Assembly (NCBI RefSeq): GCF_004153455.1
Contig: NZ_SDQE01000011.1
Coordinates: 102,009 to 166,008, forward strand
Length of the DNA stretch: 64,000 nt
Origin: Allopusillimonas ginsengisoli
Lineage (GTDB): Bacteria; Pseudomonadota; Gammaproteobacteria; Burkholderiales; Burkholderiaceae_B
Reading direction: 5' to 3'
Part shown: piece after piece, positions 36,220 through 46,017 of the stretch
How positions within the stretch are numbered: position 1 is the first letter of the stretch
Layout of the letters: every line of letters starts with the position of its first letter
The notes under the pieces: model-generated
What the model saw: the letters and a program-made list of their open reading frames with translations, nothing else
The model's database searches: none
Told to the model about the DNA's origin: nothing
Translations under genes and position numbers: made by a program

Positions 36220-37697
36220 GCTTGTTCTCCCGTGGCGGCGGCGGGGGGCGGGTCTGGTTCGCCCGCCAGCCAGAGGAGGGCGGCGGGTTTGGCCTGGGTC
36301 AGGTTTTGTGGCGGGAATCCTGCAGCCTGGAGCCGTTCACGCCAAGTCTCGGTTCGGGTTTCGGACTGGCTTGAGGCAGGCGCGCGCAGCAAGGCGATGC
36401 GGGTATCCTGCGCAAAGCTGGCAAGCTCTGTGAGCAGGGCGATCGTGCCCCGATCAGGTGTTTGCCGCGCATCGCATATCAGCAGCAGGCGCGTGGGGCG
36501 GCTTTGCTGCAGCCGGTCCAGCAAGGCCTTGCGCTGATTGCTGCTGTCGATGACGCCGAAATTGGCCACAGCGGGTGACAGGCCAGGGGGCGGCCAGGGA
36601 ACATCCGGCGCCAGTTCTATGCCGACGAGCAAGGGCTGGCCGGGCCGCACGGCCACCAGCTCAACGGCATCCCTGATGGCCAGGGTGTCTGCCCCGTCGG
36701 GTTGATCGATGCCTGCGCGTTCGCTTGCCGGGGAGAGGCGGTCCTGCAGCTCTGCATAGCCTGGCAGGCGGCTGTCAAGTTGCAGGTTGGCCAGCCTTTT
36801 GCGCGCCATGAACAGGCTAAGCATCAGGGCGATAAGGCGTGGCAGCAGGGCATATACCACTACGCATCCGATCAGCCAGCTGGACCAGAGGGCCTGCGCA
36901 GGCTCAGGCAGCCTCTGCAGGCCGTCGCTGGCGAGGATGAGTTCGGGCGAGGGAATGGAGAAGCCGAGCGTTGAAGGTAGCCAGCCAAGCGCGGTGGTGA
37001 CGGCAACAAAGGTGTCAGGCGAGAGTAGCGTGGTTTCCCAGTTGAAGCTGTAGCGGCGTGTCGAGAGCACGGCAAGCATGGACATCACGGCACAAGCAAG
37101 GGCAAGCGTCCACAAGGCATGGCTGATACCGCCCAGCGTCCAGCGCAGCGCATTGTGGCGGCTCAGCAACTCGACCAGGGCGCGTGGCGCGAGCGCTGCG
37201 TCGGGCCCGCGCGCCAGTCGGCGGGTGAGCCATAGCCAGCATTCGCCCAGCCAGGAACCGCCCTGGCCGGATACCACCACAAAACTGAGCAGCCAGAAAA
37301 GGAATGTGAGTGTGTTCAGCCCTAGCAAGGCGACCAGCGCCAGCATGATATTGACAGAACGGCCGCCATCGCCCAGGGCGCCGAGCGCCGCGACGAGGCC
37401 AGCCAGCAGCGCAGCCACGGCCATGATGAGCAGCGATAGCTTGGCCATGCCCGACCACCTGGACAGCACTTGGTCAAGGTGTTCGCGCTGGCCCAGATAG
37501 TGTGCGCGTCGAAGCAGTTTTTCGGTAAAGCTGCCGCCTTCCGCACGGGCGCGCCGCACTTCGCTGGCATCTTCCAGAGGGCCCCAGAGATTCTCGCGCA
37601 AACGCAGCGTCTCGGCCAGCCAGCAGCTACGGAAGCCCCCCTTTCCGGGGGCTTGGTGCTGCGTATGTGTGTTGGGTGAAGGGGTGGTGTCAGGCAT
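36216..37697 (-). CDS. DUF2868 membrane protein
   Basis: A 493-residue protein with an N-terminal helical region (AETLRLRENLWGPLEDASEVRRARAEGG), then about four membrane helices (about 75-260), a further pair of helices near 270-310, and a C-terminal soluble domain with a Rossmann-like pattern (LLLICDARQTPDRGTIALL near 415). The frame is open to 37805, but the ATG at 37697 gives a plausible start that overlaps the next gene by eight bases. Function is unknown; the family is usually next to the DUF3482 GTPase. Confidence 0.8.
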   Translation of the reverse strand: MPDTTPSPNTHTQHQAPGKGGFRSCWLAETLRLRENLWGPLEDASEVRRARAEGGSFTEKLLRRAHYLGQREHLDQVLSRWSGMAKLSLLIMAVAALLAGLVAALGALGDGGRSVNIMLALVALLGLNTLTFLFWLLSFVVVSGQGGSWLGECWLWLTRRLARGPDAALAPRALVELLSRHNALRWTLGGISHALWTLALACAVMSMLAVLSTRRYSFNWETTLLSPDTFVAVTTALGWLPSTLGFSIPSPELILASDGLQRLPEPAQALWSSWLIGCVVVYALLPRLIALMLSLFMARKRLANLQLDSRLPGYAELQDRLSPASERAGIDQPDGADTLAIRDAVELVAVRPGQPLLVGIELAPDVPWPPPGLSPAVANFGVIDSSNQRKALLDRLQQSRPTRLLLICDARQTPDRGTIALLTELASFAQDTRIALLRAPASSQSETRTETWRERLQAAGFPPQNLTQAKPAALLWLAGEPDPPPAAATGEQA

Positions 37698-38058
37698 CCG
37701 CACTGGCGCCCGCGTGCGGGCGGCCGAACCAATGTTCGATTTTTTGCTGCGCCCGCGCCTTGATGTCGGGCGTAATGTAGAAGGAAACCGTGGCCAGCGC
37801 GGCAATCATGACACTGATGTCGTCGGTGTAGCCGATGAAGGGGGCCAGGTCGGGGATGGCATCAAGGGGAAAAATAAAGTAGCCCAGCGCGCCATACATG
37901 ACGCGCCGCGCCCATTTTGGCGTGTTCGGATCCTGCACGGCATAGTACAGGTAGAGCGCTTTTTCGAGGGCGAACCGGCTGATGCCCTTTGCCCTGGGCC
38001 CCAGCTTTTGCCAGAAGCGAGCCGGTGAATAGGCTTTTTTGTAGCGGGTGTCGATCAT
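37690..38058 (-). CDS. YkvA-like DUF1232 protein
   Basis: A 122-residue protein with a DUF1232 domain. The signature ALGYFIFPLDAIPDLAPFIGYTDD lies near residues 50-75, between two short hydrophobic segments. It is the first gene of the minus-strand unit DUF1232 - DUF2868 - DUF3482, overlapping the DUF2868 gene by eight bases. Function unknown; relatives are predicted to be membrane-associated. Confidence 0.87.
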   Translation of the reverse strand: MIDTRYKKAYSPARFWQKLGPRAKGISRFALEKALYLYYAVQDPNTPKWARRVMYGALGYFIFPLDAIPDLAPFIGYTDDISVMIAALATVSFYITPDIKARAQQKIEHWFGRPHAGASADA

Positions 38059-38110
38059 ATGGCCTCCGGAAGAGGTAAGCGTGATGCCTATTGTATCGGT
38101 TTGGCGCCGG

Positions 38111-38139
38111 CAAAAAAAAGCAGCCGCACGCGGCGGCCG
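38111..38139 (-). terminator. Intrinsic terminator of the GlsB-like gene
   Basis: On the minus strand GCGGCCGC and GCGGCTGC form an 8-bp stem (one G-U pair) with a five-base loop, followed directly by eight T residues. It lies 37 bases downstream of the stop at 38176. Confidence 0.8.
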
Positions 38140-38175
38140 CCTGATGCAGAGGCAGCCGCCATCGCGGCCGCCATC

Positions 38176-38424
38176 CTAGCGTTTTTTGGCAATGAGGCCG
38201 TATATGAACAGCACGATGATTGCGCCCACAATAGAACCTATCCAGCCCGCGCCTTCGCCAGGTGCGTACCAGCCCAGTGCGCCGCCCAGATAGCCGGCCA
38301 CCAACGAACCCACGATACCGAGGATGATGGTCATGATAATGCCGAGCTTCTGTTCGCCGGGCATGATTGCCCGAGCCAGCAGGCCCACGATAAAGCCAAC
38401 GACGATCATGCTGATAATACCCAT
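38176..38424 (-). CDS. GlsB/YeaQ/YmgE-family membrane protein
   Basis: An 82-residue transglycosylase-associated-type membrane protein with three helices and the usual glycine pattern (GIISMIVVGFIVGLLARAI, then IMTIILGIVGSLVAGYLGG). The tail ends in a basic KKR. These proteins are linked to envelope stress responses in many bacteria. It has its own terminator downstream, so it is probably a single-gene unit. AAAAGG precedes the ATG. Confidence 0.9.
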   Translation of the reverse strand: MGIISMIVVGFIVGLLARAIMPGEQKLGIIMTIILGIVGSLVAGYLGGALGWYAPGEGAGWIGSIVGAIIVLFIYGLIAKKR

Positions 38425-38549
38425 AGCGCCTTTTCCTTTTCAGTTGCGAAGAATGACGGCTGGTACGGTTGAGTATTGCCACCTCCCTGCCTGCAACCAT
38501 CATAGGTGGGCGGGTGAGCAGCCGGCGTGTCGCAACGCTGGATTTTGTG

Positions 38550-40292
38550 TCAAATCGTTTCTTTCTCGACCTCCAAACCTTCTCGAGACAGGTAATCCAT
38601 TGTGGGCATCAATGAGAGCAAGTGCTGTGTATAGGCGTGCTGCGGCTGGGAAAACAGCGTTTCGGTGTCGGCAACTTCGAGCAGTTCGCCATGCCGCATG
38701 ACGCCCACTCGGTCACACATCTGTCGGATGACCGGCAGGTCGTGGCTTATGAACAACATTGTCAGTCCGAGCGTTTCCTGCAAGTCTTTGAGCAGGTTGA
38801 GAATCTGGGCCTGTATGGACACGTCCAGGGCCGAGGTGGGTTCATCGCAGATCAGAAAGCGGGGGCGGGTGGCCAGGGCACGGGCGATGCAGATGCGCTG
38901 GCGCTGTCCGCCGGAAAATTCGTGGGGGAAACGCAACAGCGCCTGATCCCCCAGGCCGACATAGTCCAGCAGGCCCGACACAATGTTGCGCACCTCGGCT
39001 TCTGTGCGCGCCAGATGATGAAACCGGATGGGTTCGGCCACAATGTCCAGGATACGCATGCGCGGATTCAGTGAGGAAAACGGATCCTGGAACACCATCT
39101 GGATCTGGCGGCGATAGGCGTTGAGCGTTTTCCGGTCGCCAACGTCCGCGATGTTGACGCCATCAAAACGCACGGTGCCGGCGCTGGGTACATACAGGCC
39201 AGCGATCAGTCGCGCGATGGTGGATTTTCCTGAGCCCGATTCGCCGACCAGGCCGAAGACTTCGCCGGGGCGCAGCGCAAAACTGACGTGCTTGACAGCG
39301 TCCAGCGCGATGCGCTTGCTGGGGAAAATCGAGTTGCGCAGTACAAAGCGCATGCCCAGATCGTCTACCTGAACCAGCGGCTGGTCCGATTGCTCTCCGA
39401 AGTCGCGCCGCTCGCGCAGCCAGCTTTTGGCGGCGTCCAGGCTGTCGTGCCGGGTCGGCGCCTGGACGTCTTCGATGTACGTGACCATGGGGAAGCGCCG
39501 CAGCTTGATGTCCGACCGGGGTACGGCTGAAATCAGGCTTTTGGTATAGAGGTGCTCGGGCTGGCCCAGAATGCGGCGGGTAGGCCCTTCTTCGACCAGC
39601 CTGCCGCGATACAGCACGGCGACGCGGTCTGTGACTTCCGCAATCACGCCCATGTCGTGGGTGATGATGATCATCCCCACCTGCTTCTCTTTGCACAGTG
39701 CGCGCAGCAGATCGAGTATCTGCGCCTGTATGGATACATCCAGGGCGGTGGTGGGCTCGTCGGCGATGATCACTTCGGGCTCGCAGCACAGCGCCAGGGC
39801 AATGACGACGCGCTGGCGCATGCCGCCGGAGAACTGATGCGGGTACTGCTTCAGGCGCAGCTCCGGGTGTTCTATCCCCACGCTGTGAAGCAATGCTACC
39901 GCGCGGGCATGCGCCTGCTGTGCATTCAGGTGCAAATGGACCTGCATGGTCTCGACCAGTTGCTGCGCGATGGTCTGCAGTGGATCCAGCGAGGTGAGCG
40001 GATCCTGGAAAATCATGCCGATGCGGCGGCCGCGTACCTTTCGAAATGCCTGCGGCGGGAGTTGGTCGATGCGCTTGCCATCCAGCAACACCTGGCCAGC
40101 CGTCATTTTTCCGGGTGGCTCCAGCAGGCCGATCACGGCGTTGCCGATGGTGGACTTGCCCGCGCCTGATTCGCCCACCACGCCCAGTATTTCGCCTTTT
40201 TCCAGCGATAGGGTGACATTCTGTATGGCGACCACGTTGCCGCGGCGGCTGGAAAACTCGATGTGCAGATCTTGGATGTCTAGCAGGGCCAT
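38550..40292 (-). CDS. Dipeptide-type ABC transporter, fused dual ATP-binding protein
   Basis: A 580-residue protein with two complete ABC ATPase domains in one chain, as in GsiA or YejF. Walker A motifs are GESGAGKST near residue 40 and GESGSGKST near 345; signature motifs are FSGGMRQR near 155 and FSGGQRQR near 455; Walker B is [11 protein letters not shown] and [11 protein letters not shown]. Each half ends in a short oligopeptide-binding extension ([14 protein letters not shown] type). I take the start at 40292 ([13 protein letters not shown]), 10 bases after the preceding permease gene. It powers dipeptide or oligopeptide uptake. Confidence 0.92.
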   Translation of the reverse strand: MALLDIQDLHIEFSSRRGNVVAIQNVTLSLEKGEILGVVGESGAGKSTIGNAVIGLLEPPGKMTAGQVLLDGKRIDQLPPQAFRKVRGRRIGMIFQDPLTSLDPLQTIAQQLVETMQVHLHLNAQQAHARAVALLHSVGIEHPELRLKQYPHQFSGGMRQRVVIALALCCEPEVIIADEPTTALDVSIQAQILDLLRALCKEKQVGMIIITHDMGVIAEVTDRVAVLYRGRLVEEGPTRRILGQPEHLYTKSLISAVPRSDIKLRRFPMVTYIEDVQAPTRHDSLDAAKSWLRERRDFGEQSDQPLVQVDDLGMRFVLRNSIFPSKRIALDAVKHVSFALRPGEVFGLVGESGSGKSTIARLIAGLYVPSAGTVRFDGVNIADVGDRKTLNAYRRQIQMVFQDPFSSLNPRMRILDIVAEPIRFHHLARTEAEVRNIVSGLLDYVGLGDQALLRFPHEFSGGQRQRICIARALATRPRFLICDEPTSALDVSIQAQILNLLKDLQETLGLTMLFISHDLPVIRQMCDRVGVMRHGELLEVADTETLFSQPQHAYTQHLLSLMPTMDYLSREGLEVEKETI

Positions 40293-40302
40293 AGCGGGAC
40301 TT

Positions 40303-41220
40303 TCAGCGTAGCTTGGGATTGAGCGCATCGCGCAGCCAGTCGCCCAGCAGGTTGACGGACAGGGCCAGCAGCACTAAGGCGACGCCGGGAAAGATGGAGA
40401 TCCACCACTCGCCCGAGAACAGATAACTGTTGCCGATGCGTATCAACGTGCCCAGCGAGGGCGTGGTGGGGGGAATGCCTACGCCCAGAAAGGAAAGCGT
40501 GGCTTCGGTAATGATGGCGATGGCCAGGTGAATGGTGGCGATGACCAGAACAGGCCCCATGACATTGGGCAGAATATGGCGGCGCAGAATCGTAAACGGA
40601 CGCATGCCGATCAGGCGCGCCGCCTGCACATATTCTTTGTTGCGTTCGACCATGGTGGCGCCGCGCACGGTGCGCGCATACTGCACCCATCCGGACACAC
40701 CGATGGCGAAGATCAGCACGTAGAGCGCCAGGCTGTCGTGCATATCGCGCGGCAGCAGGCCACGGGCAATGCCATCAATGAGCAGCGCAATCAGAATGGC
40801 GGGAAAGGAAAGTTGTACGTCAGCGATACGCATAATGACACTGTCGACGCGGCCGCCCACATAACCGCTGATCAGGCCGAGCGAGACCCCGATCACCAGC
40901 GAGAACAGCACTGATGCGAAACCCACCAGCAGTGAAATGCGCGAACCGTACAAAATCGCGGACAGCAAATCGCGCCCTTGGTCGTCGGTGCCCAGCAGGA
41001 ACCGCACATCGCCATCCGGATTCCATACTGGCGGCATATTGGCGTCCAGCAAATCCACGGAGGCCAGGTCGAAAGGATTATGGGGCGCGATCAGCGGCGC
41101 GAAGACGGCGCCGATGAAGATTGCCAGCGCAACCAGCGCGGAAATGATCGCGGTAGGCGAATGGCTGAAGCTGTAGAAGATATCGCTGTTGTAAGCGCGT
41201 GATATTGCGTTCTGGGCCAT
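40303..41220 (-). CDS. Dipeptide-type ABC transporter permease (DppC group)
   Basis: A 305-residue permease with six helices and an EAA-type loop (EYVQAARLIGMRPFTILRRHILPN near residue 205). The N-terminal cytoplasmic tail and first helix lead to a periplasmic loop containing the DDQGRDLLSAILYGSRIS motif near 90, characteristic of DppC/OppC. I take the start at 41220, 22 bases after the DppB-type gene stop. It completes the transmembrane pair of the peptide importer. Confidence 0.9.
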   Translation of the reverse strand: MAQNAISRAYNSDIFYSFSHSPTAIISALVALAIFIGAVFAPLIAPHNPFDLASVDLLDANMPPVWNPDGDVRFLLGTDDQGRDLLSAILYGSRISLLVGFASVLFSLVIGVSLGLISGYVGGRVDSVIMRIADVQLSFPAILIALLIDGIARGLLPRDMHDSLALYVLIFAIGVSGWVQYARTVRGATMVERNKEYVQAARLIGMRPFTILRRHILPNVMGPVLVIATIHLAIAIITEATLSFLGVGIPPTTPSLGTLIRIGNSYLFSGEWWISIFPGVALVLLALSVNLLGDWLRDALNPKLR

Positions 41221-41242
41221 GTCCTTTTGCCGGTTTTGATTG

Positions 41243-42214
41243 CTAGTTCTTGCTGATGCGCAAGCGCGGGTCGACCGCAAAATACAGCAGGTCGACCACG
41301 AGATTGATGATGACAAAGAAAAAAGCGATCAGCAGCAGATAGGCTGCCATCACCGGGATGTCTACCGAGCCTATGGACTGGATGAACAGCAGCCCCATGC
41401 CCGGCCACTGAAAGACGGTTTCAGTGATAATGGAAAAGGCAATGATGGCGCCCAGCTGCAAGCCGGTGATGGTAATCACGGGCACCAGCGTGTTCTTGAG
41501 CGCATGCCTGAAATGAATCATGCGGTCCGGCAGCCCCCTGGCGCGCGCAAACTTGATGAAATCCGTCTGCATCACTTCTAGCATTTCGGCGCGCACCAGC
41601 CGCATGATCAATGTCATCTGGAAGAGTGCAAGCGTGAATGCAGGCATGATCAGGGACTGCCAGCCGCTCTTGGTCAGGAATCCCGTTGTCCACCAGCCAA
41701 GATCGACGACGTCTCCGCGCCCGAAGCTGGGCAGCCAGCGCAGGATCACGCCAAAGAAGAGAATCATCAGAATGCCGATGAGAAATGTCGGCAGCGAGAT
41801 GCCGATCAGCGACAGCGTCATGAACGCGCGCGAGAGAAAACCATTGCGCCTGAGGGCGGTGTAGATGCCCATCGGGATACCCAGGAACAACGCGATGAGC
41901 GCGGAGACCAGCGACAGCTCCAGCGTGGCCGGCAGCCTGCTCTCGATGAGCTCGCTGACCGGCCGGCGCTGGCGGTAGGACACGCCAAAGTCACCCTGTG
42001 CCGCGTTGACCATGAAGCGCCCGTACTGCACCAGAAAGGGATCGTCCAGGCCCAGGCTCTTGCGCAGCTGGGCCCGCTGTTCCAGCGTGGTGTCCTGCCC
42101 GACCATGTTATTGATCGGGTCTCCCACATACCGGAACATACCGAAGGCAATCAGCCCCACGGTCAGCATGACGAAGACCGACTGGACAAGCCGCCGCGTG
42201 ATGAAGCCGATCAT
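41243..42214 (-). CDS. Dipeptide-type ABC transporter permease (DppB group)
   Basis: A 323-residue permease with six helices. The typical first-loop stretch GDFGVSYRQRRPVSELIESRLPATLEL near residue 75 and the EAA loop FIKFARARGLPDRMIHFRHALKNT near 220 assign it to DppB. It begins four bases after the substrate-binding protein gene stop and precedes the DppC-type gene. The first 15 residues start the opening helix directly, as usual. Confidence 0.9.
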   Translation of the reverse strand: MIGFITRRLVQSVFVMLTVGLIAFGMFRYVGDPINNMVGQDTTLEQRAQLRKSLGLDDPFLVQYGRFMVNAAQGDFGVSYRQRRPVSELIESRLPATLELSLVSALIALFLGIPMGIYTALRRNGFLSRAFMTLSLIGISLPTFLIGILMILFFGVILRWLPSFGRGDVVDLGWWTTGFLTKSGWQSLIMPAFTLALFQMTLIMRLVRAEMLEVMQTDFIKFARARGLPDRMIHFRHALKNTLVPVITITGLQLGAIIAFSIITETVFQWPGMGLLFIQSIGSVDIPVMAAYLLLIAFFFVIINLVVDLLYFAVDPRLRISKN

Positions 42215-42218
42215 GGCA

Positions 42219-43823
42219 TCAAGGCATCACGACACTTCGGATATCCAGGACATCGTCCGCCCGCTGCGCGACCTTGATGCCTTTGCGTACGCCCCAGGAC
42301 ATAGGCTGCTGGTGCAGCGGCACATAACCATAGTCATTGCGCAGGATGGTGAAGGCTTCCTTGATCATATTGTTGCGCAGGGCCTGGTCTGTTTCGACTT
42401 CAATCTTGCCGATGAGCGCGTCGATTTCCTTGTTGCAGTAACCGCCCAGGTTGAACTGGCCCGAGGCAGTCTTGTCGTCGCGGCAGCCCACAAGGTTCTT
42501 GAGCGAGTTGGCGGCATCGCCCGAGCTCGGTGTCCAGCCCAGCATGTACATGCTGGTGTTGTTGCCGGCCTGCAGCAGGATCTTGGCAAAGTATTTGGAC
42601 TTGGTCTGCGCGAGCAGGTCGATCTTGATGCCGATGCGCGCCAGCATGCTGGCTACGGCCTGGCAGACCTTTTCGTCGTTGACATAGCGGTCGTTCGGGC
42701 AATCGAGCTGCACGGTGAAGCCGTCCGGATAGCCGGCATCGGCCAGCAGCTTCTTGGCTTTCTCGACATCGGTATCATAAGGCTTGCCAAAAGACTCGTC
42801 ATAGCCGTTGATCTTGTCGGCGATCAGCGTGCCCAAGGGTTTGGCGGCATCGCGCATGATTTTCTTGTTGATGACACGGGTGTCCACTGTCAGGTCGATC
42901 GCTTCGCGCACGCGCTTGTCCTTGAATGGATTCTTGCCCTTGATATTGGAGAACAGCAGCTCGTCGCGATGCTGGTCCATGCCGATAAAGATGGCGCGCG
43001 CCTCGGGCTCATTGAGCACCTCGACATTGGGCTCGCTTTCCAGTCGTGGCCAATCCTGGACCGGCACAGGCATGACCAGATCCATTTCACCCGAGATCAA
43101 GGCCGCGACGCGTGTGGACTCCTGGGTGATGGGCTGGAAGATCACTTCGGTGACATTGGTGGGGATGTCTTTGCCCCAGTAGCCGTCGTAGCGTTTGAGC
43201 GTGGTTTTGACGTCTGGCTGGCGATCCACAATGACGAAGGGTCCCGTGCCGTTTTCATGCATGGCGGCGTAGTTGTTTTCGCCGCCCTTCACGTTCGAGG
43301 CTTCGGTGGTGCCATTTTTTTCAGCCCAGGCCTTGCTCATGATGTACATGAAGGTCCAGTCACGCGGCAAAATGGGATTGGGCTCGGGCGTGGTCACTTC
43401 GACAGTATGGTCGTCGATTTTCTTGACGTCGCTGGCCTTGGCGCCATAGCCCTTCATGTCCGAGCCCTGGGTCAGGCTGCGTTGCCAGGAAAAGATCACA
43501 TCATCCGCAGTGAACGGGCTGCCATCGTGAAAGGTTACGCCCTCGCGCAGATGAAATACCCATTTGGTGGGCTCGGGGTTCTCCCATTTGGTGGCCAATT
43601 GCGGGACCAGTTTCAGGTCTTTGTCGTAGGCAGCCAAGGTTTCGTAGAACCAGCCTTGGAGCCCCAGCGTAAAAGTTTCGTTCAGGGACATCGGATCCAG
43701 CGACATCATGTCGCCCTGATAAGCCCAGCGGAAGGTCTTGGCCTCCGCCGATTGGCCCAAACCGAGTGCCAGCGCCAGCGTGGCGGCCACCGCAGTCTGT
43801 TTGATGATCTGCTTGAGTTTCAT
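42219..43823 (-). CDS. Dipeptide-type ABC transporter substrate-binding protein
   Basis: A 534-residue periplasmic binding protein (SBP type 5, DppA/OppA fold). A signal peptide spans residues 1-28 (QSAEA cleavage). Conserved points include FTLGLQGWFYETLAAYDKDLKLVPQLATKW near 50-80, VFHLREGVTFHDGSPFTADDVIFS near 90 and a late WGVRKGIKVAQRADDVLD. It is the first gene of the transporter operon after argE. Ligand could be a di- or oligopeptide or an opine-like compound; not predictable. Confidence 0.93.
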   Translation of the reverse strand: MKLKQIIKQTAVAATLALALGLGQSAEAKTFRWAYQGDMMSLDPMSLNETFTLGLQGWFYETLAAYDKDLKLVPQLATKWENPEPTKWVFHLREGVTFHDGSPFTADDVIFSWQRSLTQGSDMKGYGAKASDVKKIDDHTVEVTTPEPNPILPRDWTFMYIMSKAWAEKNGTTEASNVKGGENNYAAMHENGTGPFVIVDRQPDVKTTLKRYDGYWGKDIPTNVTEVIFQPITQESTRVAALISGEMDLVMPVPVQDWPRLESEPNVEVLNEPEARAIFIGMDQHRDELLFSNIKGKNPFKDKRVREAIDLTVDTRVINKKIMRDAAKPLGTLIADKINGYDESFGKPYDTDVEKAKKLLADAGYPDGFTVQLDCPNDRYVNDEKVCQAVASMLARIGIKIDLLAQTKSKYFAKILLQAGNNTSMYMLGWTPSSGDAANSLKNLVGCRDDKTASGQFNLGGYCNKEIDALIGKIEVETDQALRNNMIKEAFTILRNDYGYVPLHQQPMSWGVRKGIKVAQRADDVLDIRSVVMP

Positions 43824-43904
43824 GGTTTGTCTCCTGCCTGTCTTGGTTTTTGGTTGGGTACTTCGGCAAAGGTTGCGCAGTAGCCGTTGCGCAGTTTGCC
43901 GTTG

Positions 43905-45053
43905 TCAGGTCGCTAACTGGCCAGCCAGTTGTTCCAGGAAGCGCTCACAGGCGCTCACCTGGTCTATATCGATATATTCGTTGGGCTGGTGTGCTTGATC
44001 GATGGATCCGGGCCCGCACAGGACGACTTCGAAGCCGCGCTCCTGGAATTGACCCGCTTCGGCGGCGTAAGGAACGACACCGGTGTGATGATGCCCGCAC
44101 AGCCCGAAAACCAATTGCTGCGCTGCGCCACCCTGATCGCGCAACGGCGGCGCATCGGCGAGAATTTCGGTGTCGATGGACGCCTGCGGCGCAATGGCGC
44201 GCATGGCGGGCAGCAGACTGTCGGCGTAGGCCTGAAACCGTTCCAGATACTGCCGCCAGTCGTCGCCGGGCAGGGCGCGGATATCCCAGACAAAAGCGCA
44301 TTCGCGCGAAATGATGTTCAGCGCCGTGCCGCCGTGCACGACACCGACATGCAGCGTTGTATAAGGCGGGACAAATGGGCAGTCCGCCGCTGCGCGGGCT
44401 TTGTTCTCGGCCATCATGTCGTCGATGAAGGTGATGAGCCGTGCTGCCGTGGTGACGGCGCTCACGCCGCGCTGTACCTGGCTGGAGTGCGCCTCGTACC
44501 CGGTGACCGTGGTGCGCAGCGCCGCGATGCCCTTGTGCGCCACGATGGGCCGCATGCTGGTAGGCTCGCCTACGATGACCGCACTGGGGCGCGCAATATC
44601 CGTTGTCAGCCTGTCTATCATCGATGGCGCGCCAAAGCAGCCGATTTCTTCATCGTAGCTGAGCGCAAAATGAATAGGCCGCTTCAGGCCGCGGCGCAGC
44701 AGATCCGGCACCATGGCAAGGCCTATCGCGGAAAAAGACTTCATGTCGCAGGTGCCGCGGCCGTACAGGCGGCCGTCTTTCTGCACAATCGTGAAGGGGT
44801 CGGTATCCCAGGGCTGGCCATCGACTGGCACGACGTCGGTATGGCCCGAGAGCACGACGCCACCCTCCACCTGGGGGCCGACGGTGGCGAACAGATTGGC
44901 TTTGGTGCCTTCAGGATTGGAGACGAGGTGGCTTTGGACGCCATGCTCGGCCAGATAGTCCCGTACGAAATGTATGAGCTGCAGGTTGGAGTTGCGTGAA
45001 ACCGTGTCGAACCCGACCAGTTTGGTGATCATCTCGAGGGTTTGCTGCTTCAC
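43905..45053 (-). CDS. argE: Acetylornithine deacetylase (M20 family)
   Basis: A 382-residue metallopeptidase-fold enzyme. Metal ligands of the M20 group are visible: His in SGHTDVVPV near residue 73, Asp in GTCDMKSF near 103, the catalytic Glu-Glu in SYDEEIGC near 137, and Glu in GEPTSMRP near 163. The sequence style (FDTVSRNSNLQLI) fits ArgE, which hydrolyses N-acetylornithine; it may act on another N-acyl amino acid. I choose a GTG start at 45053, with AGGAGA nine bases upstream. It lies 81 bases before the ABC operon and may be co-transcribed, so its substrate could be what that transporter imports. Confidence 0.85.
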   Translation of the reverse strand: MKQQTLEMITKLVGFDTVSRNSNLQLIHFVRDYLAEHGVQSHLVSNPEGTKANLFATVGPQVEGGVVLSGHTDVVPVDGQPWDTDPFTIVQKDGRLYGRGTCDMKSFSAIGLAMVPDLLRRGLKRPIHFALSYDEEIGCFGAPSMIDRLTTDIARPSAVIVGEPTSMRPIVAHKGIAALRTTVTGYEAHSSQVQRGVSAVTTAARLITFIDDMMAENKARAAADCPFVPPYTTLHVGVVHGGTALNIISRECAFVWDIRALPGDDWRQYLERFQAYADSLLPAMRAIAPQASIDTEILADAPPLRDQGGAAQQLVFGLCGHHHTGVVPYAAEAGQFQERGFEVVLCGPGSIDQAHQPNEYIDIDQVSACERFLEQLAGQLAT

Positions 45054-45349
45054 GACTGCGACTCTCCTGGGTATCTGGATCAATGGCCGACGACGCGCGG
45101 TACGGTAGGAGCCGCGACTGCTTGGCACCAGCCTGGTGGGCGGGTGTTCGGCTTGTTTGCGGACGCCGGTCGAGCCTGCACATTATGCCGCAGCGCGACA
45201 GTTGTGCACACTCAGGCAACCGCTACAGCGGGGAAGTGTAGTGAGCTTGCGCGCACTTGAACAGGTGGGTAATCCCCGATGAACGCCGGCCAGGGTCCGG
45301 CGTCGCAAAACTTCGTCGTGATGTCGGCAGGCGCGTTATCCTACCCATC

Positions 45350-45901
45350 ATGAACTCACATCCAGACGCGCTTCGCCTGTTTTTCGCTCTGTGGCCGTCC
45401 CAGGAGGATGCCGCACGCATGATGGTATGGGCCCGGTATGCCCACCAGTTGTGCGGCGGCAGGATCATGCGCCAGGAAACCCTGCATCTCACCTTGGCCT
45501 TTTTGGGGGAAACGCCCGCTGACAAGGCGCAGGCATTGGTCGCCGCGGCACCCTCGTGGACTGCCCGGGTGGGTACGCTGGTGCTGGATCGCTTCGGAAA
45601 ATTTGAAGGTCCCCGCATCGTATGGGCAGGCCCGGGAGGCCAGGATGGCCAGCGTGTCGGATGGCTGGATGCGCTGCATCAATCGGTCTGGTCGCAGCTG
45701 TGCGCCTTGGGCTGGGAGCAGACGCCCTCGACGTTCAGGCCTCATGTTTCGTTGCTGCGGCGCGCCGGGCCCTGCAACATCGCCGAGCTGCGGCAGCCGC
45801 CGTTTGCCTGGACACCGGCCGAGTGCGTGCTGGTGGCGTCGCGGCCCGCTGAGCATGGCTCCTGCTACAACGTGCTCGCACGCATGCCTTTATCGGCATA
45901 A
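45350..45901 (+). CDS. thpR: RNA 2-prime,3-prime-cyclic phosphodiesterase (2H family)
   Basis: A 183-residue two-histidine phosphoesterase of the LigT/ThpR type. The catalytic repeats are His46-Leu-Thr48 (LHLTLAF) and His132-Val-Ser134 (RPHVSLLR). It cleaves RNA 2-prime,3-prime-cyclic phosphates in known members. The ATG at 45350 begins a typical N-terminus (RLFFALWPSQED); the open frame upstream looks non-coding. A 7-bp hairpin (45283-45303) lies just before it, and no operon partner is evident. Confidence 0.88.
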   Translation: MNSHPDALRLFFALWPSQEDAARMMVWARYAHQLCGGRIMRQETLHLTLAFLGETPADKAQALVAAAPSWTARVGTLVLDRFGKFEGPRIVWAGPGGQDGQRVGWLDALHQSVWSQLCALGWEQTPSTFRPHVSLLRRAGPCNIAELRQPPFAWTPAECVLVASRPAEHGSCYNVLARMPLSA

Positions 45902-46017
45902 CAGGCTCCGCGATATAACCGGCCAGGGTAGTGCAACGATCCCGGGCATCGCACTTGCTACCTGCTCTGTTGTCGCGGCTCAGTCGCCGTCTTAACAGAG
46001 GCAACAGGAGGTGCAAC

